This document shows positions 45,240-53,011 of a stretch of 64,000 bases of DNA, piece after piece (the first letter of the stretch is position 1; each line of letters begins with the position of its first letter). The stretch is taken from the NCBI RefSeq assembly GCF_001182785.1, contig NZ_CP012101.1:62001-126000 (forward strand), read 5' to 3'. Source of the stretch: Bacillus thuringiensis (GTDB taxonomy: Bacteria > Bacillota > Bacilli > Bacillales > Bacillaceae_G). A program made the translations under genes and the position numbers. The notes beneath the pieces are model-generated. The model worked only from the letters and a program-made list of their open reading frames with translations. It was not told the origin of the DNA and ran no database searches.

Positions 45240-45420
45240 AGTCTCACTCCCCTTTATGTATTTATTTAAATATTATCATATCCACCTCTTTATATGGGTA
45301 ATATTGGTATATTTATCAAGTTTATTCTGAATATTCCTTATTTTATATAATCAAAAAACTAAATCGAGATGTCATCACATCATCATGTGATACTGCTAAT
45401 ATTACTCAATGACCGACATT

Positions 45421-45521
45421 ACTTAACATAGTGAAATAATATTCAGATGGGGACCCAATACATATTATTAAAATTAAAGTGGTTCAAGTCGGAGGAAGGC
45501 ACCTTAGGGTGTCTTTTTTAT
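45421..45521 (+). ncRNA. Repeated small-RNA-like element, copy A
   Basis: Full-length copy: promoter-like ACTTAACATAGTGAAATAAT, a TGGGgacCCA hairpin, CATATTATTAAAATTAAAGT, then GGTTCAAGTCGGAGGAAGGC and a terminator GGCACC-TTAG-GGTGTC with T7. No reading frame. Confidence 0.65.
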
Positions 45522-45680
45522 TGCGGACAAAATATTAAAAATGCATTATACAAATAATAAGATTAAAAAGAAGGTAAGTGAATATCATCATTAATTTTGA
45601 ACCGTTTAACCCAACTATAAATGACATCGCAATCAAAGTCGCTATGGTACTGTTTATACCATACACCAAGTGTACAAGTA

Positions 45681-45710
45681 AAAGAAGACATCTTAATCGA
45701 TGTCTTCTTT
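45681..45710. terminator. Bidirectional terminator
   Basis: AAAGAAGACATC / GATGTCTTCTTT with a six-base loop, downstream of the LCI-like gene at 45761. Confidence 0.7.
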
Positions 45711-45760
45711 TGTTATTATCACATTTGTATCTGTTGTTGATACGAAATAATTAAAAAAAA

Positions 45761-46057
45761 TTATTTTACAAGTCGTCCTTCATAAATAGCCCTTCCATTA
45801 CTATTAAGACCTTTAAAATACCAATACATTGTTCCTCCACAAACTTGCTCATCATATGAATTAGGATAAATTCCATTATCACGATATTCAGTTTTTCCAT
45901 ACTTATTATCCCCGAGATAAGTAATATGATCAAAAGCCCAACATTCATTAGCAAGTGTTGCACTTGCTGTATTCTCTGTACTTGCTGACGCAGCCCCAAT
46001 TCCTCCAGTCAATGCAATGCCAGCTGCTAATGCTCCAACTACTAATTTCTTGAACAT
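45761..46057 (-). CDS. Secreted LCI-like peptide
   Basis: 98 residues. The signal peptide MFKKLVVGALAAGIALTGGI with cleavage near ASAS is almost the same as in the three peptides at 58.4-59.3 kb. The mature part ends TMYWYFKGLNSNGRAIYEGR, resembling the WYxK...W-G-Y-E core of the LCI antimicrobial peptide family. It carries two cysteines (in NECWAF and EQVCGG) that the other copies lack. Possible antimicrobial or defence peptide; function not shown. Confidence 0.65.
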   Translation of the reverse strand: MFKKLVVGALAAGIALTGGIGAASASTENTASATLANECWAFDHITYLGDNKYGKTEYRDNGIYPNSYDEQVCGGTMYWYFKGLNSNGRAIYEGRLVK

Positions 46058-46299
46058 AAAAATTCCCCCTCAAATATTTTTTATAACTTGCATCTTAAAT
46101 GTACCACTTTTGTAACTTTTGTTAATATTTTGAATTTGTAGAAATATTTATTTATATATTGTTAATATACTTTATCAAATGGAAAATAGAGGGATTTATG
46201 ATGATATGTAATAATGCATGTTCATTCAGCAAAAAATCGTGATAAAATCTAAGCACCTGTTCTATTTTTTTCAATTAAAATGGAAACCTTACTTCTTAT

Positions 46300-46337
46300 T
46301 TACCCAAATGGGAGGCGCTTTATGGCGTCTTTTTTTA
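46300..46337 (+). terminator. Terminator, variant of the repeat family
   Basis: GGGAGGCGCTTTATGGCGTC with T7 resembles the 3' end of the repeated elements (GGAAGGCACCTTAGGGTGTC) and precedes the YjcZ-type gene. Confidence 0.5.
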
Positions 46338-46448
46338 TTTTCAAAAGGCCATGCTCATTTAATCCATAAAAACATAAAGTAATTTGAATCCATTAAAATA
46401 CATGAGTGACTCCTTATTTTTCTCCTACTATTTAAAGGAGGAATTATT

Positions 46449-46559
46449 ATGGGCTTTGGTGGTAGCTGCGGTGGCGGCTGTGGCTTTGCAGAAGGATTTG
46501 CTTTATTAGTTGTATTATTTATTTTATTAATTATTGTTGGAGCTTCTTGCTTCTGCTAA
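46449..46559 (+). CDS. YjcZ-family sporulation peptide, 36 residues
   Basis: MGFGGSCGGGCGFAEGFALL followed by a membrane helix (VVLFILLIIVGASCFC). This is the layout of the YjcZ/SscA-type small sporulation proteins: Gly/Cys-rich head, hydrophobic tail ending VGASCxC. AAAGGAGG precedes the ATG at ideal spacing. Probably expressed late in the mother cell or coat, by family. Confidence 0.85.
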   Translation: MGFGGSCGGGCGFAEGFALLVVLFILLIIVGASCFC

Positions 46560-46637
46560 AAAACTATCGAAAAAGGCACTCTTATATGGGGGTCTTTTCT
46601 TTATAAAATTTACATTAAATTAATTAAACTTTATAAA

Positions 46638-46746
46638 GAGATGTAGTAAAATATAAATTGGGTGGAACCCAGATATATTTGTGCTGTAAGAAAAGTCTTA
46701 TGTAGATTGAGTAGAGGAAGGCACCTTAGGGTGTCTTTTCTTTTGT
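46638..46746 (+). ncRNA. Repeated small-RNA-like element, copy D
   Basis: ATGTAGTAAAATATAAATTG promoter-like box, hairpin TGGGTggaACCCA, a diverged middle, then GAGGAAGGCACCTTAGGGTG TC and T4 terminator. Confidence 0.55.
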
Positions 46747-46797
46747 CCATTATATCCATTACGTACGCATTGATTTTTTATGTGCATTTGATATAAT

Positions 46798-46836
46798 TAC
46801 TGTATTAGTATTACAGTAATACAGTATGTATATAAT
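46798..46836 (+). promoter_or_regulatory. Promoter and perfect 10-bp inverted repeat of the antisense RNA
   Basis: TACTGTATTA / TAATACAGTA (46798-46807 and 46817-46826) sits directly upstream of a consensus -10 TATAAT (46831-46836) directed into the 3' end of the toxin gene. Confidence 0.6.
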
Positions 46837-46842
46837 AAAAGA

Positions 46843-46930
46843 AGAGATGCGCTAACATCTCTTCAAGTAACTGCTACCGCAAGGTGAGTGGTTGCGACTA
46901 AATACTACTTTTTAGATTTAGAAGACTTCC
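46843..46930 (+). ncRNA. Candidate antisense RNA of a type I toxin-antitoxin pair
   Basis: Starting just after the TATAAT box, a transcript would form the hairpin AAGAGATG-cgctaa-CATCTCTT and run antisense to the 3' untranslated region and last codons of the toxin gene at 46905-47060. The 3' end is not defined. Confidence 0.5.
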
Positions 46931-47060
46931 CACGCTTGCGAGGCTGACGGGTGGTCTTCTTCTTTTTATTTTTAGAAGTAATTTTCTTAACCACGAAAAC
47001 TACAAGTTCTCGTACAATCGTCTTAATTACCTCTAATACTATTTGAAGAAATAGATCCAT
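46905..47060 (-). CDS. Type I toxin-like small membrane peptide, 51 residues
   Basis: MDLFLQIVLEVIKTIVRELV then VFVVKKITSKNKKKKTTRQP and a Lys/Arg/Ser tail: one hydrophobic N-terminal helix and a very basic tail, the layout of some Bacillus type I toxins such as YonT. The mRNA shows three matching signs. The ribosome binding site AAAGGAGG is enclosed by a hairpin (47072-47096). The 5' end (47099-47114) can pair with the 3' region (46884-46899) over 14 of 16 positions. An opposing promoter covers the 3' end. Toxin promoter: TTGGTG, 17 bases, TAGAAT (47137-47165). Toxicity is inferred. Confidence 0.65.
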   Translation of the reverse strand: MDLFLQIVLEVIKTIVRELVVFVVKKITSKNKKKKTTRQPRKRGKSSKSKK

Positions 47061-47274
47061 TGGCTACACCTCCTTTCCTCATTAAATGAGAAAAGGACAG
47101 TCGTAACCGCCCACCCTACAATATACAGTTGTTCTTATTCTATCATACTAGTACAATCTCACCAATATAAAAGAACCACCATTACTGGCAGTCCTTTTTG
47201 GGTAGTTTTAGAGAACTTAATTTTACTATATTTATATTATAATTAACAAATGAAAATTTCTAGGAGGGGAATTT

Positions 47275-47436
47275 TTACATAACATGTGATTTTTTATACC
47301 ATGCTTTGTTGATACATTTAACCTTCTTATGTGTTGATTGTTTAAAATTATCCCTTGGTGTAGCCATATCGTTAGAACATCCTGCGATATTTAAACAAAA
47401 TGTAGCCAATAAAAACAATAATATTAATTTATTCAA
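47275..47436 (-). CDS. Small lipoprotein, 53 residues
   Basis: Read from TTG at 47436: NKLILLLFLATFCLNIAGC, a lipoprotein signal with lipobox IAGC (Cys20), then a short polar, Lys-rich tail SNDMATPRDNFKQSTHKK with one more Cys. A moderate ribosome binding site (AGAAGTG). Resembles lysis-type or entry-exclusion-type small lipoproteins in architecture only; family not recognised. Confidence 0.5.
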   Translation of the reverse strand: MNKLILLFLLATFCLNIAGCSNDMATPRDNFKQSTHKKVKCINKAWYKKSHVM

Positions 47437-47459
47437 ATAATCACTTCTAATTCTTTTTT

Positions 47460-47592
47460 ATTTTCGAACCTTTCATCTAATTCTACATTAGATGAAAGGT
47501 TCGAAAATATTCTTATAATCATAAGTTGTTAAATTAGTTTACAACGAGATAGAACTACCAAAACAAGCCCACCTATTTCCGTAGGTGGGCTA
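47460..47592. terminator. Two strong hairpins
   Basis: ATTTTCGAACCTTTCATCTAA and complement (47460-47508, 21-bp stem), then AGCCCACCTA / TAGGTGGGCT (47565-47592). Confidence 0.65.
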
Positions 47593-47687
47593 TATCTTTA
47601 TTACACAATACCAAAGTATACTCTCATTTTTTCATATACTTTATGCAATTATACATATTCATAAAAAATACACCAAATAAATATTAC

Positions 47688-47918
47688 ATGTAGTAAAATA
47701 TAAATTGTGGATACATTCTATAAAGCAGATTCTTTTAAAAGACGTAACATATTGATCTCAAATCTCTTGATATTTTGTGAACTAACAATCTGGTGTATAT
47801 AGACGATTCTGTTTTATAGGATGTGTTTACACGTATAACAAAGGGGTAATACGGATAGATTTATACTAAATGAACGTGGTTAAAGTCGGAGGAAGGCACC
47901 TTAGGGTGTCTTTTTTTG
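47688..47918 (+). ncRNA. Repeated small-RNA-like element, copy E (long)
   Basis: Begins with the ATGTAGTAAAATATAAATTG box shared with copy D and ends with AAAGTCGGAGGAAGGCACCT TAGGGTGTC and T7. The 180-base middle is unique. No reading frame. Confidence 0.5.
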
Positions 47919-48055
47919 TGTATAAAAACTTCACCACCTTATAAACACGGTAAGACCTTTACACAAAACAATAATTGAAATTATATTAATCTTACTTTAC
48001 ATTAAGTTTAAAGAATACTCTTATACTAATACAGTGCTAACTAGTAGGTGAGAAA

Positions 48056-48946
48056 ATGGAATTTTACGATTTAGGTATTACCATTAAAGAGCTTAGAATT
48101 AAAAAAAATATATCACAATCCGAATTATGTCATGGAATATGTTCGCAAAGTCAAATTAGCAAAATAGAAAAAGGTGTGATTTATCCATCTAGTATATTGT
48201 TATATCAATTATCAGAAAGACTTGGTATTGATCCAAATAATATATTTGCACTAACTCAAAACAAAAAAATAAAATATGTAGAAAATGTAAAATGTGTAAT
48301 GAAAGATTGCTTAAAGCAAAAACAATATAAAGAACTTTATGAAATAGTGAAAAAAGAGAAAGATGAAAAAAATTTCCAAACAAAAGAAGATAAACAATTT
48401 CTACTATGGCATGAAGCAATTGCTATATTTGTGGTAGATCAATCAATAAAAGCGGCTTTAGATTTTTTAAATAACGCATTAAAACTAACTGTAACTAATG
48501 TTGATTGTTTATCAGAAAGAGAAATAGATATTATGCAGACAAAGGCTATATTTTATGGGGCAAATAAAGAATATGAGAAAAGTATTAATATATTAAGAAA
48601 ATGTTTAACTAACTATAATAAGTTAGATTTCCCTAAAGATAAAGAAATTAAATTAAAAATCATTTTCAATTTAGCAAAAAATTTAGGTCATGCAAATCAA
48701 CACGAAGAGGCAATAAAATACAATGATATGGGCATCAAACTAGCTATAAATCTAAATACTTTATATTTATTAGGTGAATTATAATATGGAAAAGCTTGGA
48801 ATTTATTAAAACTTAAACAATATAATGAAGAAGATGTTGATAATAATATGAAAAAAGCGTTATTTATATTTGAACTAACAGAAAAAGAAAATCTTATAAC
48901 AATCGTTAAAAAAGAATATTATGAAAAACAAAATAAAAAAACATAA
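48056..48946 (+). pseudogene. PlcR/RNPP-family regulator with an in-frame stop
   Basis: About 296 codons. Residues 6-60 are an XRE-type HTH (GITIKELRIKKNISQSEL, ICSQSQISKIEKGVIYPSS), followed by TPR helices (YEKSINILRKCLTNYN, NLAKNLGHANQHEEAIKYND). This is the architecture of PlcR, NprR and related peptide-controlled regulators. TAA at 48782-48784 breaks the frame after LLGEL; the same frame continues YGKAWNLLKLKQYNEED to the natural end at 48946. The truncated 242-residue form keeps the HTH and most TPRs but loses the last one or two. No papR-type peptide gene is evident downstream. Confidence 0.8.
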
Positions 48947-49082
48947 TTGCTAAATAACTACTTATAAACTTAATTTTTTAAATTTTATTATTTAATAGGA
49001 ATTTTTGAATGAAAGTTTACTTAACGTATTGTTGATTTTGAAATCTGCATCCCTATTAATACTTTCTACTTCTTTTCACTGC

Positions 49083-49141
49083 CATATTAAAATTAAAGTG
49101 GTTCAAGTCGGAAGAAGGCACCTTAGGGTGTCTTTTTTTCT
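49083..49141 (+). ncRNA. Repeated small-RNA-like element, copy F (3' part)
   Basis: CATATTAAAATTAAAGTGGT TCAAGTCGGAAGAAGGCACC and terminator TTAGGGTGTC with T7. It lacks the promoter-like box and first hairpin. Confidence 0.55.
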
Positions 49142-49198
49142 ACCTATAACCGTTTAATTGTTATATAATAATATCATTGTATTTTAGGAGGAACATAA

Positions 49199-49933
49199 AT
49201 GAACAAAAAACTAATCATTGGAATTATCGCTGTACTAGTAGCTATCATTGCTTCCGTAGCTATTTTTAAAGGTTCCAAATCAGAAGATATGAAACCTAAG
49301 TATTCACAAAAAGATATGGATAAACTTATCGAACAACACTTTAATGAACAGCAAGAATTAAAAACACAAATCAAAGAGTTGAAATCTAAAGTAGACTCCT
49401 ATGAAAAAGAGCAAACTAGGTCACTTCAAAAGACTACACAACCGAGTCAAGAAAAAAATGAACCAGCTGAAAATGCTGATAAGGTTACATACGAAAAGGA
49501 AATTAAGCCTACTATTGATGAAATGTTAAAGGAATATGATAAAATTTGGAATCAGGATTGGAAAACTATTTGGGGAGACGGAAGCAAGGACCCTGAATCT
49601 CTTGACAAGAACGCTTTAAAAGAAAAAATGGAGTCAGTTGCAAATCGATATGATGCACTTTCCAAGAAAAATACAGAATTTAAAAGCGGCTCAAAGTTAA
49701 CTGATCCTGTATTAAAAGAAAAGATTGAGAAATTCAGAGTAGAGTTTGGACTAGCAACTAACTATAGAAGTAATGCTGGAAAAGCTGTAACTCAAGGGGT
49801 AAAAGGAGTAGCTCCGTTGAAAGGAAGAATGGAAGAAGCTCAAAAATCAATCAAGCTTTCCGATCAAAAACTAAGTAACGCTCTAGCTAGCTTAAATGAA
49901 ATTGAATCAAAATTGGGTGTTAGCCGCAATTAA
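49199..49933 (+). CDS. Membrane-anchored coiled-coil protein, 244 residues
   Basis: An N-terminal uncleaved membrane anchor (residues 4-25, KLIIGIIAVLVAIIASVAIF), a short charged linker, a coiled coil (about 38-75, KDMDKLIEQHFNEQQELKTQ), a Gln/Pro/Glu linker, then a helical extracellular domain (about 95-244). AGGAGG precedes the ATG. No family recognised. A repeat copy lies on each side (F and C). Confidence 0.75.
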   Translation: MNKKLIIGIIAVLVAIIASVAIFKGSKSEDMKPKYSQKDMDKLIEQHFNEQQELKTQIKELKSKVDSYEKEQTRSLQKTTQPSQEKNEPAENADKVTYEKEIKPTIDEMLKEYDKIWNQDWKTIWGDGSKDPESLDKNALKEKMESVANRYDALSKKNTEFKSGSKLTDPVLKEKIEKFRVEFGLATNYRSNAGKAVTQGVKGVAPLKGRMEEAQKSIKLSDQKLSNALASLNEIESKLGVSRN

Positions 49934-49949
49934 AAATCATAACAAAATA

Positions 49950-50049
49950 TAACATAACATGGTAAAATAATACTTGGATTGGCGTCCAATACATATTATT
50001 AAAATTAAGATGGTTCAAGTCGGAAGGCAGCTTTGGGTGTCTTTTTTGT
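49950..50049 (+). ncRNA. Repeated small-RNA-like element, copy C
   Basis: Full length: AACATAACATGGTAAAATAA, hairpin TTGGattggcgtCCAA, TACATATTATTAAAATTAAG, GGTTCAAGTCGGAAGGCAGC and TTTGGGTGTC with T6. Here the terminator stem has changed (GGCAGC...), a deletion in the AGGAAGG stretch. Confidence 0.6.
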
Positions 50050-50136
50050 ACATTAAAAAACTCACCATCCAACAGAAATGGCGAGATCCTTGTATATTAT
50101 TTAATATCTTGTTTTATCTAATACTTTTCTTCTTAG

Positions 50137-50346
50137 TTAAAAATTTATTAGCGTCATAAACCAATAACCAAAAATTATTACAGAAACTACAAGTCCCATA
50201 GCAGCACCTACCAACATTTTCCCCTCAGGACCATTAATAAGCTCTTTTAAAACTTCTTTTGCAATTCGCTGACCTTTACCACTTAAAGATATAGAAAGAA
50301 TAAAGAATACTACCACTAATACAAATGAAGAAATTATTAACTCCAT
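50137..50346 (-). CDS. Two-helix membrane protein, tandem paralogue 1
   Basis: 69 residues: helix at 3-22 (LIISSFVLVVVFFILSISLS), a charged loop GKGQRIAKEVLKELINGPEG, then a second helix. Residues 1-47 are identical to paralogue 3 (50691-50891), including most of the DNA, but the C-terminal helix (AAMGLVVSVIIFGYWFMTLINF) differs completely. AGGGAGG upstream. Function unknown. Confidence 0.7.
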   Translation of the reverse strand: MELIISSFVLVVVFFILSISLSGKGQRIAKEVLKELINGPEGKMLVGAAMGLVVSVIIFGYWFMTLINF

Positions 50347-50416
50347 GACTTATGTACCTCCCTAATATATGTGCGCTATTAACTTCCTTATACCTTTTAA
50401 ACTAAGATATCTGAAA

Positions 50417-50605
50417 TCATAATGTTAATAAATATATCCCCCCGATTAAAAGTGCCGCAGCAAAGACTAATATTATTATTCCATCAGGACTATTAAGAAT
50501 TTCTTTTATATGTTTTTTTGCTATTTGCTTGGTTTCTCCACTTGAAAAGAGATAAACAATGGAATGGAGAATTAGTAAGAAAAACGCCGTAACTAACTCT
50601 ATCAT
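50417..50605 (-). CDS. Two-helix membrane protein, tandem paralogue 2
   Basis: 62 residues with the same plan as its neighbours (helix, loop SSGETKQIAKKHIKEILNSP then DG, helix), but diverged in sequence. AGGAGG upstream. The three genes are evenly spaced on the minus strand, each with its own ribosome binding site. Confidence 0.7.
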   Translation of the reverse strand: MIELVTAFFLLILHSIVYLFSSGETKQIAKKHIKEILNSPDGIIILVFAAALLIGGIYLLTL

Positions 50606-50690
50606 GGTTTATGTACCTCCTAATATATATGTACCTTTAATTAACCAGTAATTTTCTTGCACCTTGTATCAGCCTGAGTAACTGGAATGC

Positions 50691-50891
50691 TTAGTTCAAT
50701 AAAAACCAAATGATAAAAATTACTCCTATAACTGCTAAAGTTCCAAAAAAACCTACCAACATTTTTCCCTCAGGACCATTAATAAGCTCTTTTAAAACTT
50801 CTTTTGCTATTCGCTGACCTTTACCACTTAAAGATATAGAAAGAATAAAGAATACTACCACTAATACAAATGAAGAAATTATTAGCTCCAT
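50691..50891 (-). CDS. Two-helix membrane protein, tandem paralogue 3
   Basis: 66 residues. First 47 residues are the same as paralogue 1 (through GKMLVG); the second helix is FFGTLAVIGVIFIIWFLL. This is the promoter-proximal copy. An immunity-like or small channel-like role is possible because a bacteriocin exporter lies upstream, but nothing in the sequence proves it. Confidence 0.7.
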   Translation of the reverse strand: MELIISSFVLVVVFFILSISLSGKGQRIAKEVLKELINGPEGKMLVGFFGTLAVIGVIFIIWFLLN

Positions 50892-51010
50892 GACTTATGT
50901 ACCTCCCTCATATATGTGAACCATTAATTAACCAATAATTGCCTTATACATTATATCAGCTAGGGTACATGGAAGTATAACAAATTATTTTTATAATTTA
51001 ATTTATTAAT

Positions 51011-51075
51011 CGATATGGCATTAATACAGGATAGTTCAAGTCGGAGGAATGCACCTTAAGGTATCTTTTCTTTAT
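51011..51075 (+). ncRNA. Repeated small-RNA-like element, copy G (3' part)
   Basis: GATAGTTCAAGTCGGAGGAA TGCACC-TTAA-GGTATC TTTTC. The terminator stem has a changed base pair; upstream part missing. Confidence 0.5.
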
Positions 51076-51137
51076 GCATTAAAAATGCCTACATGATGTG
51101 TAGGGCCCAAAATTACTTTTTATGAAATTTCAATATT

Positions 51138-51439
51138 TTAAGAGAAACTCCACCACATTCCACCCTTACCATAGAAATAAGGTCGTAATCCAAGCGCAAT
51201 TGGCATTGGACGTAAGAAATCATAAGGATGTACAATGTAAAAATTGCTTACTGGGAATAAATCTACCCCTGCTCCATCTCTGAATGATAAGTAAACTAAT
51301 TTAGAACAATATGTTTTATAATCGTTACTCTTTGCAGAAGTTCCGAAAATATCATATCGATATTTAGACCCATTCTGATAAAAATGATTATACGCATAAT
51401 CAGCAGCTCTAAATGCAGCTCCCTTATCCTTTTTATACC
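51138..51439 (-). pseudogene. YiiX/YycO-type permuted NlpC/P60 peptidase, C-terminal fragment
   Basis: A frame without its own start encodes DKGAAFRAADYAYNHFYQNG then YCSKLVYLSFRDGAG, with the catalytic-cysteine segment (YCSKLVYLSF) typical of the C-terminal half of circularly permuted papain-like proteins. It ends LRPYFYGKGGMWWSFS. The N-terminal half with the histidine is missing. The frame joins directly to the end of the small membrane frame at 51440. Confidence 0.6.
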
Positions 51440-51583
51440 TTAAATATACAAAAAAACATACAAAAATATTAAACCCACACGAACAAGTGATGGCATATGT
51501 TTTTCCATGGTATTACTGTTTTTTTTCGTGAATTCATCTAATATGAACCATGATAGTACACCAAAAATCACATTAAAATACAT
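51440..51583 (-). CDS. Possible small membrane protein or C-terminal remnant
   Basis: 47 residues from ATG (MYFNVIFGVLSWFILDEFTK, then two helices ending LIFLYVFLYI). The open frame extends further upstream without a start and no ribosome binding site is seen, so this may be the tail of a lost membrane protein. Confidence 0.3.
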   Translation of the reverse strand: MYFNVIFGVLSWFILDEFTKKNSNTMEKHMPSLVRVGLIFLYVFLYI

Positions 51584-51697
51584 TGGAATTAACAAAGAAG
51601 AAAAAGACAACGTACTTGATAAATTTCACATTTAATATAATTATCTATAACAAACAAAAGGTTGATTCCTGTAATAATTGGAATCAACCTTTCTCTA

Positions 51698-53011
51698 TTA
51701 ATTAGAAATAAAATCTAACTTCCTTAATACAAATTTCCAAATTGGTTCTTCTCCTGTTATGACAGAAGCTTTTCCTACCATTCCTGTATTTAAGTCACCT
51801 TGATTAGATATATCAATTGTCGCTTCTAATTCATACATATAAGACTTAGAATCTTTTTCAAAAATAGGATGAGTAGATACATAGGTAACTACTCCTACTT
51901 GTTTATCCATTTTCTTTAATTGTAAAGAATATTGTACCCTATCTCCCTTTTTAATTCCTTTTACTTCTTGAGCTGAAAATAGCATTTTTATTTTTTTCTC
52001 GTCGCTCTTTGGAATAATAGAAACTACTTCTTGTCCAGAATCAATTAAATTACCAGACTGCAACATTACTGGGAATTGTACAATACCATCTTTTACCGCT
52101 TTAACAACAGTAGTTTCACTTTGACTATTTAATCCATCAAATTCTTGTTTTTTTTCAAAAATACTATGTTCTAAAGATTGAATTCGCTGGTTAATAGAAA
52201 CAATTGTATTTTCTTCATATTGATTTAATTTATATTTCTTTTCTTCTTGTTTTCCTTCTTTAACTGTTTCAACTTTCTTTCTTTCATTTTCTAATACTAT
52301 TTTTCTTTGTTCTATTCTCTTTTCTATACTATTTTTTTGAGCTTCAAGCAATAATACTTTATCATTCAATATTTCTTTCTCTTCTTCAGAAACATCAGCC
52401 TTTATTTTTTGTTTATTAATAGATTCACTCTCTCTTTTAAGATTTTCTTTCTCCATAATCAAACCTTGCAAAACATCATCTTGTTCATTAGACATTTTAC
52501 TATTATCTAATGTCCTCATCTCATTTTCCTTTTCATTCTGTAAAGATTTATAACCTTGTTCATAAGCCTTATATTCATCTCTTATTTTTTCATCTACTCC
52601 ATCAGAAAAAGATAATTTCTTAAGTCGAATACTATTTTTCAACTCTTCTAACATTCCTTTTTGTTTCTCTAAATGTTTAACAATTTGATCAGATTGATTC
52701 TGTTTATAAGTCAACTCTGTATTTTTTAATTGAACTAAAACATCTCCTTGTTTCACTTCATCACCAGAAACAACCAAAACATCTTCAACAACTCCCGTAA
52801 TCTGAGTACGAATTACACTCACCTCAGATTTACCTTGTACAATTGCTGTTCCTTCACTAACGATATCCATTTTCCCGAAATATGCCAAAATCGAAAAAAA
52901 TAAAAAAACTAAAGAAAAAAACCCTAATAACCAAGTAATAAAACGAGGGGGTCTTCTTTCTAGTAATTCCGTACTATCAGTTAACTGATCAAAAGAATAT
53001 ATCTTATTCAT
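51698..53011 (-). CDS. HlyD-family bacteriocin secretion accessory protein
   Basis: About 437 residues from the ATG at 53011 (MNKIYSFDQLTDSTELLERR), preferred over the start 21 bases upstream because GGGGAAATC precedes it. One membrane helix (about 27-50), then the first lipoyl half (GTAIVQGKSEVSVIRTQITG, VEDVLVVSGDEVKQGDVLVQLK), a long coiled coil (about 100-300) and the second half (TVVKAVKDGIVQFPVMLQSG, VVSIIPKSDEKKIKMLFS). This is the membrane fusion partner of the C39-peptidase ABC exporter, whose stop it overlaps by 8 bases. Confidence 0.88.
   Translation of the reverse strand: MNKIYSFDQLTDSTELLERRPPRFITWLLGFFSLVFLFFSILAYFGKMDIVSEGTAIVQGKSEVSVIRTQITGVVEDVLVVSGDEVKQGDVLVQLKNTELTYKQNQSDQIVKHLEKQKGMLEELKNSIRLKKLSFSDGVDEKIRDEYKAYEQGYKSLQNEKENEMRTLDNSKMSNEQDDVLQGLIMEKENLKRESESINKQKIKADVSEEEKEILNDKVLLLEAQKNSIEKRIEQRKIVLENERKKVETVKEGKQEEKKYKLNQYEENTIVSINQRIQSLEHSIFEKKQEFDGLNSQSETTVVKAVKDGIVQFPVMLQSGNLIDSGQEVVSIIPKSDEKKIKMLFSAQEVKGIKKGDRVQYSLQLKKMDKQVGVVTYVSTHPIFEKDSKSYMYELEATIDISNQGDLNTGMVGKASVITGEEPIWKFVLRKLDFISN

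Noticed and set aside
45556..45735. Plus-strand GTG frame (MNIIINFEPFNPTIND...)
   Set aside because: A strong bidirectional terminator lies within it, the second half is low-complexity Leu-rich sequence, and no family is evident.
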